A stretch of 64,000 bases of DNA from Ulota crispa (GCA_963920765.1 OY987243.1:3906001-3970000); one strand, 5' to 3'; counted from the stretch's first letter, positions 10,528 through 23,178 are shown. Program-made: numbers and translations. Notes: a model not told the origin generated them from the letters alone.

Positions 10528-13500
10528 TCATTTCAAAGACTTATTGCCAGACAATTCTGGGAATATATGCGGACGTGCAGGGTGTTCTGCACCAAATACA
10601 CCTCTAGCAAGTAAGGAATTCTGCTTTCCTTGGGTAATCTTCAAGTCGGAAATTAGGTAGTCAAAAAGTTGTGGGTGTTCTTCAGCCTTCTGAACAAGAT
10701 CATTGCAAAGGTTCCCAACAATAGTCTTGGGGTCATGCTTTGCCTCAGAACTAGGTAGGTCACCAATTTGAACCACCTCATCTTCCTGAGGTTCCACACT
10801 AGGGTATTCAATGCATACAATAATGTTGCCATACCATGGAGTCTCTATAGTTTCTCCTTGGCTGATAACCTCTATAAAAGATTGTGACAATGGCAGAACC
10901 TTGTTTACACCTTATGAAGAATCAGCTTCTCATACAAGGAGCCCTTCACTTACCTCAAGACAGAGTAGCCGGAAGACCTTCATGGTGTGTTTGCAGATCA
11001 TTCTCTGCAAACCTATGGGGCAATCGCATTGAGCCCACTCAGAGTCAGGAATGTGGACCATCCATACCTGTGGTCGATGGTTCATGGACGCTACTAGTGT
11101 GATGTCATTGTCCTCTAAATATATGCAAACGGTGCAATCGAGAATTCCTTGGGCTCTCACAATCGCTGTAGCAACTACCCGCTCCTGCACAGTGTTTTGC
11201 ACAAACCCAAACAGCTTGCATTGCACGGCATACCAATAGTGGTTGAGTACGTCTCCAACAAGATGGTAAACAAGCCAGTCCAACCTCCTTCCTTCAAAAG
11301 GTTGATGCGACGTTCTGAGAATGGCCTTTAGATTCCTGTGGTAACTCTCAATAGCTGTGTTTGTGTTCTATCTTGCATGAGGGATCCTCCTGTTGCTCAC
11401 ACACCACATGCTAGTCTTCGTGGACCAGTGGTCAGTCATGTACTTTGCAAATTTAGCAATCGCAAGACGCTCTTCAAATACCTTTTGTAAGTGTTTTCTA
11501 GCCCATTCAACAGGGTCATCTTCAAGGGGAAGTCCCTTTCCATACATAATATCCCCTAATGCTTGAAGTATTTGAGAACGTTCTGGACCAGCAGGAATTT
11601 TCTTCATTGCATTTTCACGCCAGGCCTTCTGTACAAGCCAGAGGCACAATAAAATGCTGCTATTAGGCCAAAGTGTCCTGCATGCAAAAAAAATGACATG
11701 ATGGAGAACTATAAGTTACCTTTTATGATATAGCAGTACCTACCCTAAACCACAAGTAGTACGGAACCCCACACCAAAGCAAACCCTGAACCACTGCAAT
11801 ACAGTATCCTAGGTCTTGAATCAAGATCTGACATACTACCTTAAGAAATCAGCAGATTAGTGAACCTACAAGTGAAAACATTGTACAGTTGTTTGGTGAA
11901 CCTATACTTGAGCACGTTTATTTCTGCTTGGGGCATTGTCAACAATGATTGACAAAGATACCCAGTCGTTACAAACCGCTTGTGCCTTCCTTTGCAACTC
12001 TAGTAGAACGTACTGCAGATCTCTCTCCCGTGCTTGAGAAATAACAAAAAATGCGATAGGGATACCGTTCCGCCAAGCATCAAAAGCCATCACTGTATAT
12101 AGCGGATACTGCATATAGAAAACCAAAATTAATTAGGGTGCACGTCATGCCTTAACTCCTACACTTGTAGAATATGTTTTGGGAATTTAAAAAAATTGTA
12201 GTGCAGAACATTACCCTGGTTTCTGAAGTATCGAAAGTGGCGTCGAACGATAATGCGCTATTGTGCCCGTACTGAATAAGCATCTCAAGCTGCCATAGTG
12301 TTTGTATTCCAAGCGTGAAAGGTATATCATCTTGTGCCGCATCATTAAAATCTAGGAGTCCATGTTCTCTATAGCAGAACACAAACTCGGGATTTTCATC
12401 CACCCACATCTTCACACTCCTAGGATCACTAGGGTGCTTCTACCATAGTGCCTCATGGTGGATTTTGGCAAGATTTTTAACATCTTGTGGCTGCAGGAAC
12501 GTGTTACGAGTCACATGTCCATTTGTCAAGGATAGATTTTCATAGCAGATTTGTGCTGCATCATAATCTGTGATGGCGATAACTCCATATAGAGCAAGTT
12601 GTTTATGTGCTGCTTCATGCCTTCAGATAGTGCAATACTTAGGTTGTTTTTGAATCTAGCCACTAAATTGCCATGTAGCGGTTCACCATCTGCATTAGTG
12701 TGGTCCAGATGGCAGTAAATGAACTAGCATATTGATGAACTCAAGTATGGTTGTTTTGCGTAGAAGCAGCATAGACAACCTCGTTTGATATTCTTTCTTG
12801 TCTGAGACTTCCCAATACAAGTTTTCTTTTCCTGCTTCTTCAAAGGGCAGGACAATACATTGTACTTGGGAAGCAGATGTTTTCCCTTCTGTTCAATATT
12901 GCATTGGGCAGAAGTGTTCTTCCTTTTCTTCAAGGTGGACACTAGAAGGGCTTCTAAGTCAGTTGGCACCAATGCAGACTTGTCATCAAGTCCAAAACAG
13001 CAGTGGTACCTACAGCGCATAATGAAGTGAGAGAAAAACGTTACAAAATAGTTTGCTATATGAAGAGGAGCGTGTGGAGAGTATACTATAATAGGGTACT
13101 ACAGTAGTAGTTGTCTAAACCCCCAAGATAGTGCACAACAGTTACTACTTGATATTTTGTGAATTCAAAAAGGTACTACAGGAAGGAACAATACGAAAGA
13201 CATAACAATTTCCAATAAATTTAAGAACCTTATAACTTGAGCTGGGGAAGAGGCCCTCGAAAAATTTAGCAAACTTGGATTGTTCTTCCTCTGCACTTTT
13301 CTATTAAACTTGCACAGGTAGTTACTGTTCTGCATCTCCCCCAACACAAAGTCATCTAATCTGTCCCAAACAATGACGGCAATGTTCGAGTCAATGAACA
13401 CGCCTTTTCTTGTGGTTCAATGGAGAAGCCCATGCAGATCTGCATAACGTATTACTCCGGGTAGAGGGTACTGCATTATATCCTGCAATGCTTGCAATAG

Positions 13501-13590
13501 AGCCACCTCTCTTTCTGGATTGTATGTCCCATGCCCAGGGAGGTTGTCTTCTCCAAATGTTGATGATAGATGATTAGTATTGGCGTCCAT
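10528..13590 (-). pseudogene. MULE transposase (MURA-like), decayed
   Basis: Read leftward from an ATG at 13588-13590. Recognisable parts in order: an N-terminal exon (to about 13237); an exon from about 13010 with a Cys-rich stretch (KRGCLCCFYAKQPYL) and a following DHTNADGEPLHGN; the catalytic DDE region, FDATFDTSETR joined over an intron (12230 to about 12112) to YPLYTVMAFDAWRNG; the LCLWLVQKAW segment at 11630-11650; and a SWIM zinc finger CDCPIGLQRMICKH near 10985. Lesions: TGA at 13417-13419, TAG at 12724-12726, a frameshift near 12525-12545, TAG at 12440-12442 and TAG at 11368-11370. All the stops fit C-to-T changes on one strand or the other. The family cuts and pastes its element by recognising the TIRs; this copy cannot make a full protein. 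Confidence 0.85.
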
Positions 13591-13716
13591 TCTTCAACAA
13601 TAGAAGTGGATTATTTTGCACGTTTCTTTGCCTTGCAACAGTACATCAAAATAAATTAGAATCAAATACATTATGTAGATATTATTAGAGGAGTTTGTAT
13701 AGGGGAGGGGTATTGG

Positions 13717-14522
13717 ACACTAAATCCAAAACACAATGAGTAGGTAAAAATGAAATAATAAGTTGGAGGATGTAAGTGACAATGAAGAATAGTGTAGTGC
13801 ACTAGCACTACATAATCCTTATAGTAAAATGACAAATAATCACACTAATTGGTGCAACAATAACTTCAAAAATATCCATATAACTTATTTCTTTCCACCC
13901 CAAACCGTGCTTGAGATGGATACACATATTACAGTAGCAGGGTAATATGGCGAGTTCTGTGCAAGACAGACTACACTATCTTAGACTTACACATTTAAAA
14001 ACTAGAGGACATAGACACTTTCGGTCAAAAAAATTGCACTTTCCCCTAACGCAAATCAAAGACCAATAGAAAGCAAGAGATGTAGCATCATGTGCACAAT
14101 AGTCTAAATCTAGGAGTTTACTAAATCCAAACTACAATCAATAGATAAAAATAAAAAAAATTAGTTGGAGGATGTAAGTGACAAGGAAGGATAGTGTAGT
14201 ATTTTAGCATTATCTAATCATTTTAGTAAAATGAAAAATAATCAGACAAATTGGTGCAACAATAACTTCACCAATATCCCTAAACTTATTTCTTTTCACC
14301 CAAATCCGTGCCCGAGATAGTTACACATAATACAATAACATGGTAATATGACGAGATCTGTGCAGGACGGACTACACTGTCCTGCACTAATAAAATGAGA
14401 AATAATAGGGCATAGGCAGTTTACATCAAAGAAATTGCACTTTCATCCCAAGGCAAATCAAAGACCACTAGAACCCATGAGATGTAGCGTCTCGTGCACA
14501 ATAGTCTAAATCCACGAATTTA
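13717..14522. repeat. Tandem pair of about 402 bp next to the right TIR
   Basis: Two consecutive, diverged copies: GTTGGAGGATGTAAGTGACAA occurs near 13762 and again near 14164, and CACAATAGTCTAAATC near 14096 and 14497. The second copy runs into the inner edge of the right TIR. The left TIR has no such array beside it. Confidence 0.7.
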
Positions 14523-15701
14523 CTCTGTGCAAGACTAACTACAGTGTCCTCCACAAATGCAAGAAGAAATAGAGAAGCAAGCAAAATAAGATGAAATTTT
14601 ATTCTAATCAAGGATGTGGGACTAAACCATTGAAGTGCCAAAATTCCAAATCAGAAAAGAAGGGCTTGACTTGTGGTCAGCAATGTCCTCCAAATCAAAT
14701 TGAGGAAAAAAGAGAAAGAACCAACTTCTAAACAAACAATTAGAATTGAACTATTGAAAACCCAAAGTAGAGAAAAGGAACCTTGATTATGATCAAGAAT
14801 TTCCTTTACATTGAATTCAAGCAAGAGAAGAGGAAACATGCTTTTAATCAAGCATTTTGGACTCAATCATTGAAGCACAATCACCCTAAAGTAGAAAACA
14901 AGAAGCTTCAATTGTGGTCATCATTGTCCTACACATCAAATTGAAGAGAAAAGAAAAAACATCAGCTTCTAAACAAGCAATTACAACTGAATTAGTGAAG
15001 CGTTCAAACCTGAAGTGGAAAAACAACAGCTTCAACTCTAATCAGAAATGTTCTTCAAATCGCATTGACAAGAAAGGAGAGGAAATCAGCTCCCAAACAA
15101 GCAAAGTTAAGTTCTACCATGAAGCGTACTCAGAAATCTGTAGAGAAGAAGCTTGAATTCTGAGCAACAAGGGCCTGGAAAAACAAATTCAAGATATGGG
15201 AGAGAAAGAGTGCTTCAGCAATCCAAAATTGAAAATACATTGCATTCTAAACCAAACTACTAAACACAAGCTTCCATTGTGATCACCTAAAACAACAAGG
15301 AAGGAACTTCTTGCACCCTAAACCCTAACTACTGAAACATCTGTAATCTGAGAATTAAGTAAGCAAACTAGTTACTCAAGCCGAATTTTGAACGCAGGAA
15401 GTCGAATTCTCTTCCGAGAAACCGTCACAACAAAGGCGCGAACCACTTAAACCCTTTTCAGACCTGACCTAAACCTTGTGTCTTCCAACGTCCACGTCGA
15501 GTTTCAAATTCCGTCGTCCACCATCTCTACGTCGGGGTCGAGGCGGACGAAGTTCAGTGCGCCGGGCAGGGCAGGAGGCGCTGCGCGGGGCAGGGCACGG
15601 AGCCGGAACGGGAGGCGACGGGAGCGGGCGCCGAGGCTGGCCCTACCAGGCCGGCCACGTGGGCAGCCGAGGCAGTACGTATGCCCGGTTTAACGTCCCG
15701 C
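14499..15701 (-). repeat. Right terminal inverted repeat of the MULE
   Basis: Mirror of 4312-5514, same length. Reading frames shared with the left TIR differ at only about two residues (Met/Leu and Glu/Gly), so the two TIRs are almost identical. It would carry the promoter of the leftward transposase gene. Confidence 0.92.
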
Positions 15702-15710
15702 GGTATATTA

Positions 15711-17121
15711 CCGTATTGCATTCATTAACTAATTCTTTTTTTCCGGTAGTGATACTAATTTCGCGCTTTTCCTAATTACAACAAATACCAGAGTTCACTG
15801 ATTTTTCATCCTCAACACATCAGTGTTCACTGATTTATGCTCCTTGCACTAATAGGATAAACTCGTTGAGTTCTTCAGGAAGAAATTATCGCAATTTGCA
15901 GAGCGTTTGTACTGGACTGTGCACATACAATAACTGTGGCTAATTTTAGCGTAGTTTCTCCCAAATTTTATCACGGCCATCAGTTTTTTTTGGAATATTG
16001 CAGTATTAAATTTGGAGGTCTAGTACATGTAACAGTGATTGTAGCCACTTGGGCTAATCATGGAATTGGCATTCTGGAATCGATGGTGCTGGAGGGAAAA
16101 TCCCTGGAGCTAGGCCCTAGGGAATCAGAAGCGAAGAAATCAGCGAGGTCGTGCACGAGTGACGCCGGGTGCGTGTGTTGGGATACGAGCCGGGAGGCAA
16201 GAGGGGTTTTTTTTGGGCTGGCAACAAACTCAACACCATGCGCGTTGTGTGTGTGCGGTAGGTGGCACTGGCACTCCAATCCAACAATGATCTCGATACT
16301 GACTTTGTGTACGACAAATATCATTCAACCCCTAAACGCCGGTAGCGCCATTTTTGTGGCGTTCGGATGACTTTTGAGGGCCTCTCCACCGGTACGCGCA
16401 CGTCCAAAGGTTTAGCATCTCCACCGGTCCGGGCTCTTTCAAAGTTTTTCATTTGTTTTGGCCGGCCCTCAAGCCCCTTGATTTCCACCCATACTTTAAA
16501 AAAAGGTGGCCTTGCACTCCAACATGCCCCATACATAATCAGTTGACCACTTATCAAGGAAAGTAGAGGATAAAGTTTACTAAACTTAGGATGAATAAGG
16601 TAAACATACCCATACCTGATCATTTAAGGGTTTGGGGTACCTCAATGTCTTAAAAATTCAAGAAAACATTTAGTAGGGTTAGTCTTTCAACAAGTTGTTG
16701 TGGAACATAATTTTTGTGGAAAAAAATATTGTAAATTATTTTATATTAAAGGGCAAAGTTGTAGCTCATAGGGTCCCTATTAGTGACTCTAGATTATCCT
16801 TGAAATTGCTTGCATGTGTTCCTTAATGGCACTTGAGGATTGCAGTCCCAACCATGTCAAAGTAGCTTAATACCTAACATGTGCTGGAATTTGCTTGTGC
16901 AAGAGGCATTTGCTGCTGCACTTTAGGTTCAACAATGGGTGCATAAGCCTTCAAAAGTAGGATGCAGAATTGGGGAGGGGTCAGAGAACGGTGTGTCTAC
17001 CTTAGTGTCTTGAAAGGCCCTTGTTAGACATGGTAAGACAAAGTGTCTTGAGAGGGTTTTGAGAGAGGCCTCAGCACTTTTCATCCACTTTGAGCATGTT
17101 TGAGCTACTGATGGAGATGCC
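15711..17121. other. Intergenic, no gene recognised
   Basis: A GC-richer patch at about 16080-16270 has an open frame of 144 codons (15936-16370, plus) with no similarity I know and no clear start context. CAACCCCTAAACGCC at 16327 resembles the left end of the TTAA family, without a convincing partner. Confidence 0.4.
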
Positions 17122-17355
17122 TTAACCCCTAAACATTTGAGCGTGCCACTCCGACCAGTACAATATTGGGTATTTTTCTTGTATTTGGAATGGATCCACA
17201 CCTCTACTATAGTTGAGATCAACAAAGAAATTGAAAAATAGATCAATGCAGTTCTAGTGAGCTACTTGAGATCCCAAATTAAAAAAATTTATTGGTAGCA
17301 AATGACAATTATACGTCAGCCTATATACTATGCCCTATGGACGTTTAAGGGTTAA
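17122..17355. mobile_element. Short TTAA/CCCCTAAA-end MITE
   Basis: The left end is TTAACCCCTAAAC (17122) and the right end GTTTAAGGGTTAA (17343-17355), flanked by TTAA on each side. It is 234 bp with no coding. An alternative left end at 16327 would make a 1-kb element. Confidence 0.5.
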
Positions 17356-20300
17356 ACAACCCTTAAGGTACGTTCGCATCGAGTGCTAGCTCAGGAGTAG
17401 GAGCGGTGCTAAGTAAGTTTTACAGGTAGCCTATTCACATCAATTGTTAGTTTTAGTGCCGAGCCTACATGGATGCAAGTGTAAGAGCGATGTTTCCTCC
17501 AAACGTGGCACTTTGTACTCCTCGAATATTGGGGAACTTACAGGTTTCACGTAAACATCAAATCAACTTGAAACGATCATTTTCGAGTTGTGCGTGAGGT
17601 CTTATGTAATTTTCGAGTCGTGCGTGAGGTCTTATGTAATGTCCTTGATTGGCAAGCACTACAAAAGAGCACGGCCTTTTTGTTTCGGGTGAGATGAGTC
17701 CCCGGCCTCGCTTACACAAGCGTGTCCACACAAACTCTACAAATCCCAACAGCCGGCAGAGCAACGTCTGAGTCGTTGTGTGAACACTGAAACTTGTAAT
17801 CAAAAATATTGTGAACGATACGTGTAATGGGCAATGCAAAACCTCATGCATGAATACCCCTTATGAAATTGATATCTGTAAATCACGTACCAGTCCCCTC
17901 TTTCCAGATGGTGGGAAAACGACAAATCAATATCCTAAATCCCCTCGTTACCTATTTCTTGGGATATATATGTAAGAACCATTGTGAACCCACCTTTACT
18001 CAGAATGCATTGTTGAATAAGTTGGTATTAACGGCATGAAAGAGTGCAATAACAGCCCTGAATAGCAATGAAATTTCCAGATGTACCAATTGAATGACAT
18101 TGCTTTAACAGGGTCATAAAGCAGTTCAGAATCTCCGAGCGATTCTGCGTGGACAAATAGCAACTAGCAGGCCCATGCAGGAGCAAGGCACAAACGAACT
18201 GCAAAAGTGCTAGAGTGCCCCCCCCCTCCCCCCCCCCCAATCCCCCATGCATAAATTCAATCTACAAGTTTTGGTCCACCATTAATGAGTTCAAAAGTAC
18301 AGAACTCTAGAATTCACAGAGCTTGTTATTTAGAGGAAAGTGCAGGAGTCACTAACAGAACCCAGAATATGAGTGGTGTCAGGGTTGCCGGGGTTTTTGC
18401 ACCTCCCCCGGTAAGTTTCCTACCTGTCATTGCATTTCATCCTGTGAAGATGAACGGTCCATCAAAGTTTGAGTTGACGTTGGTTATAAACGTGTTACCA
18501 TCCAGTAATATGAATTCAAGGTTTAGGATTCAGCGTTTTCATTGTAGCAAAACTTCAAATGCTTTGAGTAGTTTAGAATCTAGGTCATTACGGAAGCAAA
18601 CAACGGATGGTGTAAAGGAGGCAAGCTACGCCAAATAGTGCATTTTAACAATTAGGTTGCCTTACCTCAGTAAAGTTATCCCATGATTCACTCTTGGCCA
18701 CCTGGAGGGGCGTGGAACTCTCTTTATGCTAAAGTAATTTTTGTTTTTGTCCAAAGTTTCAACGTCCTTGTACTTTAGTTTTGGCACTTGTTGTGTTCAA
18801 CCTCTATTTGTTTCCTCCATTGTTTATCACAGTAATTGTTGACAAAAGTTGTTGTAGTCTTGGTAAGTATTTAAATAGTGTGAAATGTCAAGAAATTAGC
18901 ATGGGCAACCTAAATGCACTATTTGGTGTAGGCAGCTTGGCAACAATCCTAAACTACAAAGAAGTTAAGATCAAATGCAATAATTGCAAAGTTGGTTGTA
19001 GCATTTGCGCAATTGGTGCAAATACTTGCACTGAAAAGTGACGTAAGGAGGACATTGCTAGTTTCCACAAAGACAATGATTTATGCTTTTTAGAAAGTTA
19101 TAGATATTATCTTCCACATGCTTACCAATACTCTACTAAAAGAATTAGTTGATTTTTTGTTTTGTTGAAGAAGGGCTAGGCACATTTTGCTGTGCATGGA
19201 GATTGGGGGCAGGGCCAAATTGTTTGTCAAAGTTTTCTTTGCTTCACTAATCACTTTTTTGTCCTATCAATTTCTTTGTTAATTCCAAATCCTTTGCTTC
19301 TGGAATCCAACCAATTATTTAATCATCTTTCATTGGCTAACTCTCTATTATGCCACAATTCTCTTGAGATGTTGATTTGTGTAAGCTCATCTGCTTGGTA
19401 AATCAATAGATGCTTTGAAATTGTATTGTTAACATTGCAATTTTGCACTCACAAGCTCTACTCCTAAGAGCATCCCATTGGAACAAGGTTTGGAAAGCAT
19501 CTAATAGAGCCTTTTGCAAAGTTGTTGTTTTTCAAAACTTTGGTTCCTTGCAATTACCACAATGGTATGGGAGATACGATACTCATCATTAAAAGAAAAT
19601 TGCCATGTGTTGTTGCTACAATTGTTACGCATTATTCATCTAAGTGTGGAGAGACCCTTGAAATAATAGGCATGGATAAACATTTCCTTAGAAAAACCTG
19701 AAAATTTAATGATTCTAAAGTAGGAAAGCCAATCCTTAGACAATGCAAGACAAGATGCATCATTGTTGCAGGGCTGTTTTCACCCGGAAGCTCCAAGACC
19801 AATGTCATGTACCGCTGGAGATGCCCTACTACAAGGGAAGTAATTCAAGACGAGTGCAGTAATGTACACCAAGTATTTGCACACCGGCCTGAATTGTTTT
19901 GAGTTTTGACCGTGTCATGACATCTTTTCTGCCATCAATATGCCACGTGTCTTCGCACGTGCCGTGGATAGTACGATGGAGGTCAAGCATGAGTGCATGA
20001 CCTTGATTCAATAATTCTTCCCTTTTTCGGAAAGCTCTGAGACAAGTTCCAAGATCCGTTACAAGAAATATTGGTCGATTTGAGAAAAAAATCCTCCAAT
20101 CACAAGATGTCAAAAGAACTGCGGATTGCTGGAAGTTCTTTCATAGAGATAATTGTCCGTACTCCGGAGTCAACTACACAAGTGAAGCTTTTAAGGCCAG
20201 TATGAACTCACCCCTCATTGCACCACCTGAATGAATGAGGCCGGGGCTTGGTCTACTGCTTTACGCAGTTTATGGGGCCAGGGTGAATTTTTTTGATTCT

Positions 20301-20384
20301 TCACATGCCAAAAATTAAAACGTAAGAGTTTAGAAGTTTATCGTGGGGAGATTGAATTTGAGAACTTGGAATGCAAACTTGGAT
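17356..20384. other. Intergenic with simple repeats
   Basis: It contains a 30-bp exact-ish tandem pair (TTTTCGAGTYGTGCGTGAGG...) at 17579-17640 and a C-rich run at about 18216-18246. Open frames at 18285-18638 (plus) and 17558-17851 (minus) are unrecognised and I do not call them genes. Apart from repeat A at 18640, I see nothing else. Confidence 0.45.
18640..19000. repeat. Interspersed repeat A, copy 1
   Basis: It shares AACAATTAGGTTGCC, GTTATC-CATGATTCACT, CAGTAATTGTTGA and GGGCAACCTAAATG with 50170-51062 and 22660-23850. The ends are not defined and it has no coding capacity. Confidence 0.5.
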
Positions 20385-21309
20385 TTAACCCCTAAAATTC
20401 TTTCGTGTTTAGAGGTTCAAAACTGCTTCAAAATACTAGTCCCCAGACCAAGGTCAAAATCTTCATTGAAATTTACTTCTTAACAAATCCAACCATAGGA
20501 TCCTTTGGTTTGGTTGACTTGCACAAGTACATTGTCCCAAAGTTTTAGAATGAATATCCCCACCAATTGCAAGATCAATGTGCCTAAACTTCAAAATGTA
20601 GGCTTTTCTAGTCCTTTCAGAAGGTGAAATTTTGTTTTTCAAACTTTTTAGAGAAATACACATATGTTGTATTTCTTGTGCAATTTTTGCAATATGTTGG
20701 AAAATGGGTTGAAAGCATATAAAAAAACTCAACCAAAAAAAACTTTAGATTCATTTTTACAAAAATTGTAAAGTGAAAGGTATTGATTAATGAAAGATAA
20801 AACTAATATGCTAATAAGTTTTGGAAGAATTTGAAAATTGTTAATCCCAATGGTGAGAATGCTCTAACTGACAATTAGTAACTTTATTTTTCATTTTCAT
20901 TTGAAAATTTTCAAAACTAAGGGTAAAAGATAACTTTATATATTTTTTCTACCCTCTTCCTACCTTCATTGCCCGCAAAATAAAATTCCTTTTAACTCTT
21001 ACCTCATTATTTGGAATTGAGTGATTCAACTTTTTTTTGAGTAGGTATCAATCTATAAAATTCTATAAAAAATAAAAATAAAAATTTAGAACATATTTTT
21101 TGCTGCCTAGTTTGACATTGAAATTGAAAAAACCTTATAACTTTTGCATTACTTATCAGAATGACATGAAGTAAAGCTTCACACGTAGATTATGATGAGT
21201 AGCATCCATCCTAAAAATTTAATGAAAATATCCAAGTTTTGAAGTCAATAGAACTTGCCCAAGTTCTCATAAAGCCCAAAGTGAGGCTCCTTGGTCCTTT
21301 AGGTGTTAA
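20385..21309. mobile_element. TTAA/CCCCTAAA-end element, about 925 bp
   Basis: The left end is TTAACCCCTAAAA and the right end GGTCCTTTAGGTGTTAA. Interior phrases (GTTAATCCCAATGGT, TTCATTGCCCGC) match the 49246-50166 copy in the same order. It is non-coding. Confidence 0.7.
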
Positions 21310-21792
21310 AGACCTAGGTTTAATACAGAGACCCAAAAAGATATAAAATTCTAACCAACTCTAAAATAAAGGTAAATTGTTACTTTTACTCTTATTTGTA
21401 AAAAAACTGATATTTTCCATTCTGGCCCAAATTGCTATACCAAACAACTGCCCCAACGGTAGAGTACACTCCATTGTGTGTGTGGCTTTGCTCACAGACA
21501 TCCAGCCTTTGTGCAAAGCACTCACAGCAGGTACCTTCCATTATACTCTTTAGTGAAAATATTTTGGAAGTGATCGTCATCGCATTCCCTTTCTTTCTCC
21601 TGGTGGTCAAACTACGTCAAAGTTTGAAGACTTCAACTAGGGAAAGGGAAGAAATTGATTAAAAAGGCAGCCACGAGGGAATGCACAAGTAGTTGTCTAA
21701 ATGTATAGAATGCTCCAGTGCTTTTCATGCTCCCAAAGTGGAAAGTGACCCTGTCTTAATCAAAACCCAGTTTTCCATGAGAACCATTCTAG

Positions 21793-22509
21793 CCCGTAAA
21801 GGACCAAAGTCTCCTCGGGGACATTCGGGATTTCGGGCATGTACTCATGGTTAAACTACTTTGTGTAATTTTTTGAAAATTTTATGGAAAATGTGGAATT
21901 CAAAAATCTGTGTGGGCATCTAATTTTTATCTCATTTTGACATTTATTGAAGAAGTTAAAAATGAATTTATGAGAATTTTAGTTTGGCGGGCAGCCCAAA
22001 AACTTTTTTAAAATTGCATTTTTTTTAAATAAAAATTTGAGGTTAGTTCTTTAGACTTATGTATATGTGGAAAGCTTTGAATCATTCAATTCTAATTGAT
22101 GAGATGAAAGTTATGAGAAGCTTTAGTTTGCGGGTAGGTGTGGAGAATCTCAAAACAATGCCTACAAGCAAACTAAAGCTTCTCATAACTTTCATCTCAT
22201 CAATTAGAATTAAATGATTCAAAGCTTCCCACATGTACATAAGTCTAAAGAACTAATCTCAAATTTTTATTTTAAAAAAATGCAATTTTTAAAAAAGTTT
22301 TTGGGCTGCCCGCCAAACTAAAATTCTCATAAATTCATTTTTAACTTCTTCAATAAATGTCAAAATGAGAAAAAAATTAGATGCCTACACAAATCTTTGA
22401 ATTCCCCATCTCACATAAAAATTTCAAAAAATCACGCAAAGTAGTCTAGTCATAGGTACGTGCCCAAAATCCCATTTGTCCCCAAAAAGGGGGCTTGGTC
22501 CTTTAGGGG
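21793..22509. mobile_element. Long foldback (palindromic) member of the CCCCTAAAGGACC family
   Basis: The arms (about 21793-22135 and 22165-22509) are nearly perfect reverse complements around a spacer of about 30 bases. The ends read CCCGTAAAGGACCAA and its mirror TTGGTCCTTTAGGGG. The arm sequence matches the right half of the 49246 element. The flanks are TCTAG and TAGCA rather than TTAA, a TAG direct repeat at most. The transcript would fold into a dsRNA hairpin of over 300 bp. Confidence 0.8.
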
Positions 22510-22801
22510 TAGCAAGGTGCTGTCAGTCTTATTGCCTGGAATAAAATACCTTCACTTCTGAAATAAACATGTAAATAAACAGGAACTGTCCAAATAGTCC
22601 AGAAAATTGATAATAGGAGGAAAGAGTTATATAAACAAGTAAAATAACAAACCGCAATGCAGTGAAGTAATTAGTTTTAATGTAATGTGGCAGATGGGAA
22701 GTTGCTTCTTAACAATCAGGTTGCATTACCCTGAAAAGTTAACTCGTGACTCATTGCTTAGCTACCTAGAGACACATATGACTTTTTAAATACAGTAGTA
22801 A

Positions 22802-23050
22802 AACACCATATTCGTTAGATTGGGAAGAATGAAGGTACCATTTTGTACTCCACCTTAAGCTCAAAAAGTTACCTTAATTTAGATTTGAAGGTATCAGATT
22901 TAGTTTGATCTACTAAGATTTTTTCCCTTGCAAATTCCTCCTTTTAGGTGAGGGCATTTGTACCAAAAAAATACTGCAAGCTTGTGATCACCTAGAACCT
23001 TCAAAAGTCCCAAAATGTATTGTTTTTCCCAATTTAACAAATATGGTGTT
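22802..23050. mobile_element. AACACCATATT MITE, copy 1
   Basis: 249 bp with TIRs AACACCATATTCGTTAGATT and its mirror, followed inward by GGGAA. The flanks show AGTA on both sides with one extra base at the left. Non-coding. Sister copies are at 23909, 26049 and 29268. Confidence 0.75.
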
Positions 23051-23147
23051 AGTAGGATTTCACATGGTTTACAACCTAGATTATGTTAGTTAGTTATTCC
23101 GTTGATAGTTTTATGTTTAATATTTATTTGTTGCAATAATTATTTGA

Positions 23148-23178
23148 TATATATAAATATAAATATAAATATAAATAT

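Larger units (their letters stand above)
4312..15701. mobile_element. Complete Mutator-like element (MULE) with 1.2-kb TIRs
   Basis: The element is 11,390 bp long. Its ends read GCGGGACGTTAAACC on each strand. It is flanked by 9-bp direct repeats, GGTGTATTA (4303-4311) and GGTATATTA (15702-15710), one mismatch, the size made by Mutator-superfamily transposases. The TIRs pair position by position (coordinates sum to 20013). Two genes face each other inside: an Ulp1-like peptidase read rightward from the left TIR and a transposase read leftward from the right TIR, like the convergent layout of maize MuDR. MULEs carrying an Ulp1 domain are known in plants (Kaonashi type). Both genes carry nonsense codons, so the copy is probably non-autonomous now, although TIR identity says it inserted recently. 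Confidence 0.93.

Noticed and set aside
15936..16370. 144-codon plus-strand open frame
   Set aside because: No recognisable domain, low-quality start context and overlapping frames on the other strand.
16327..17355. A 1-kb TTAA-family element starting at CAACCCCTAAACGCC
   Set aside because: The left flank is TCAA, and the shorter 17122-17355 pair fits better; kept only as an alternative.
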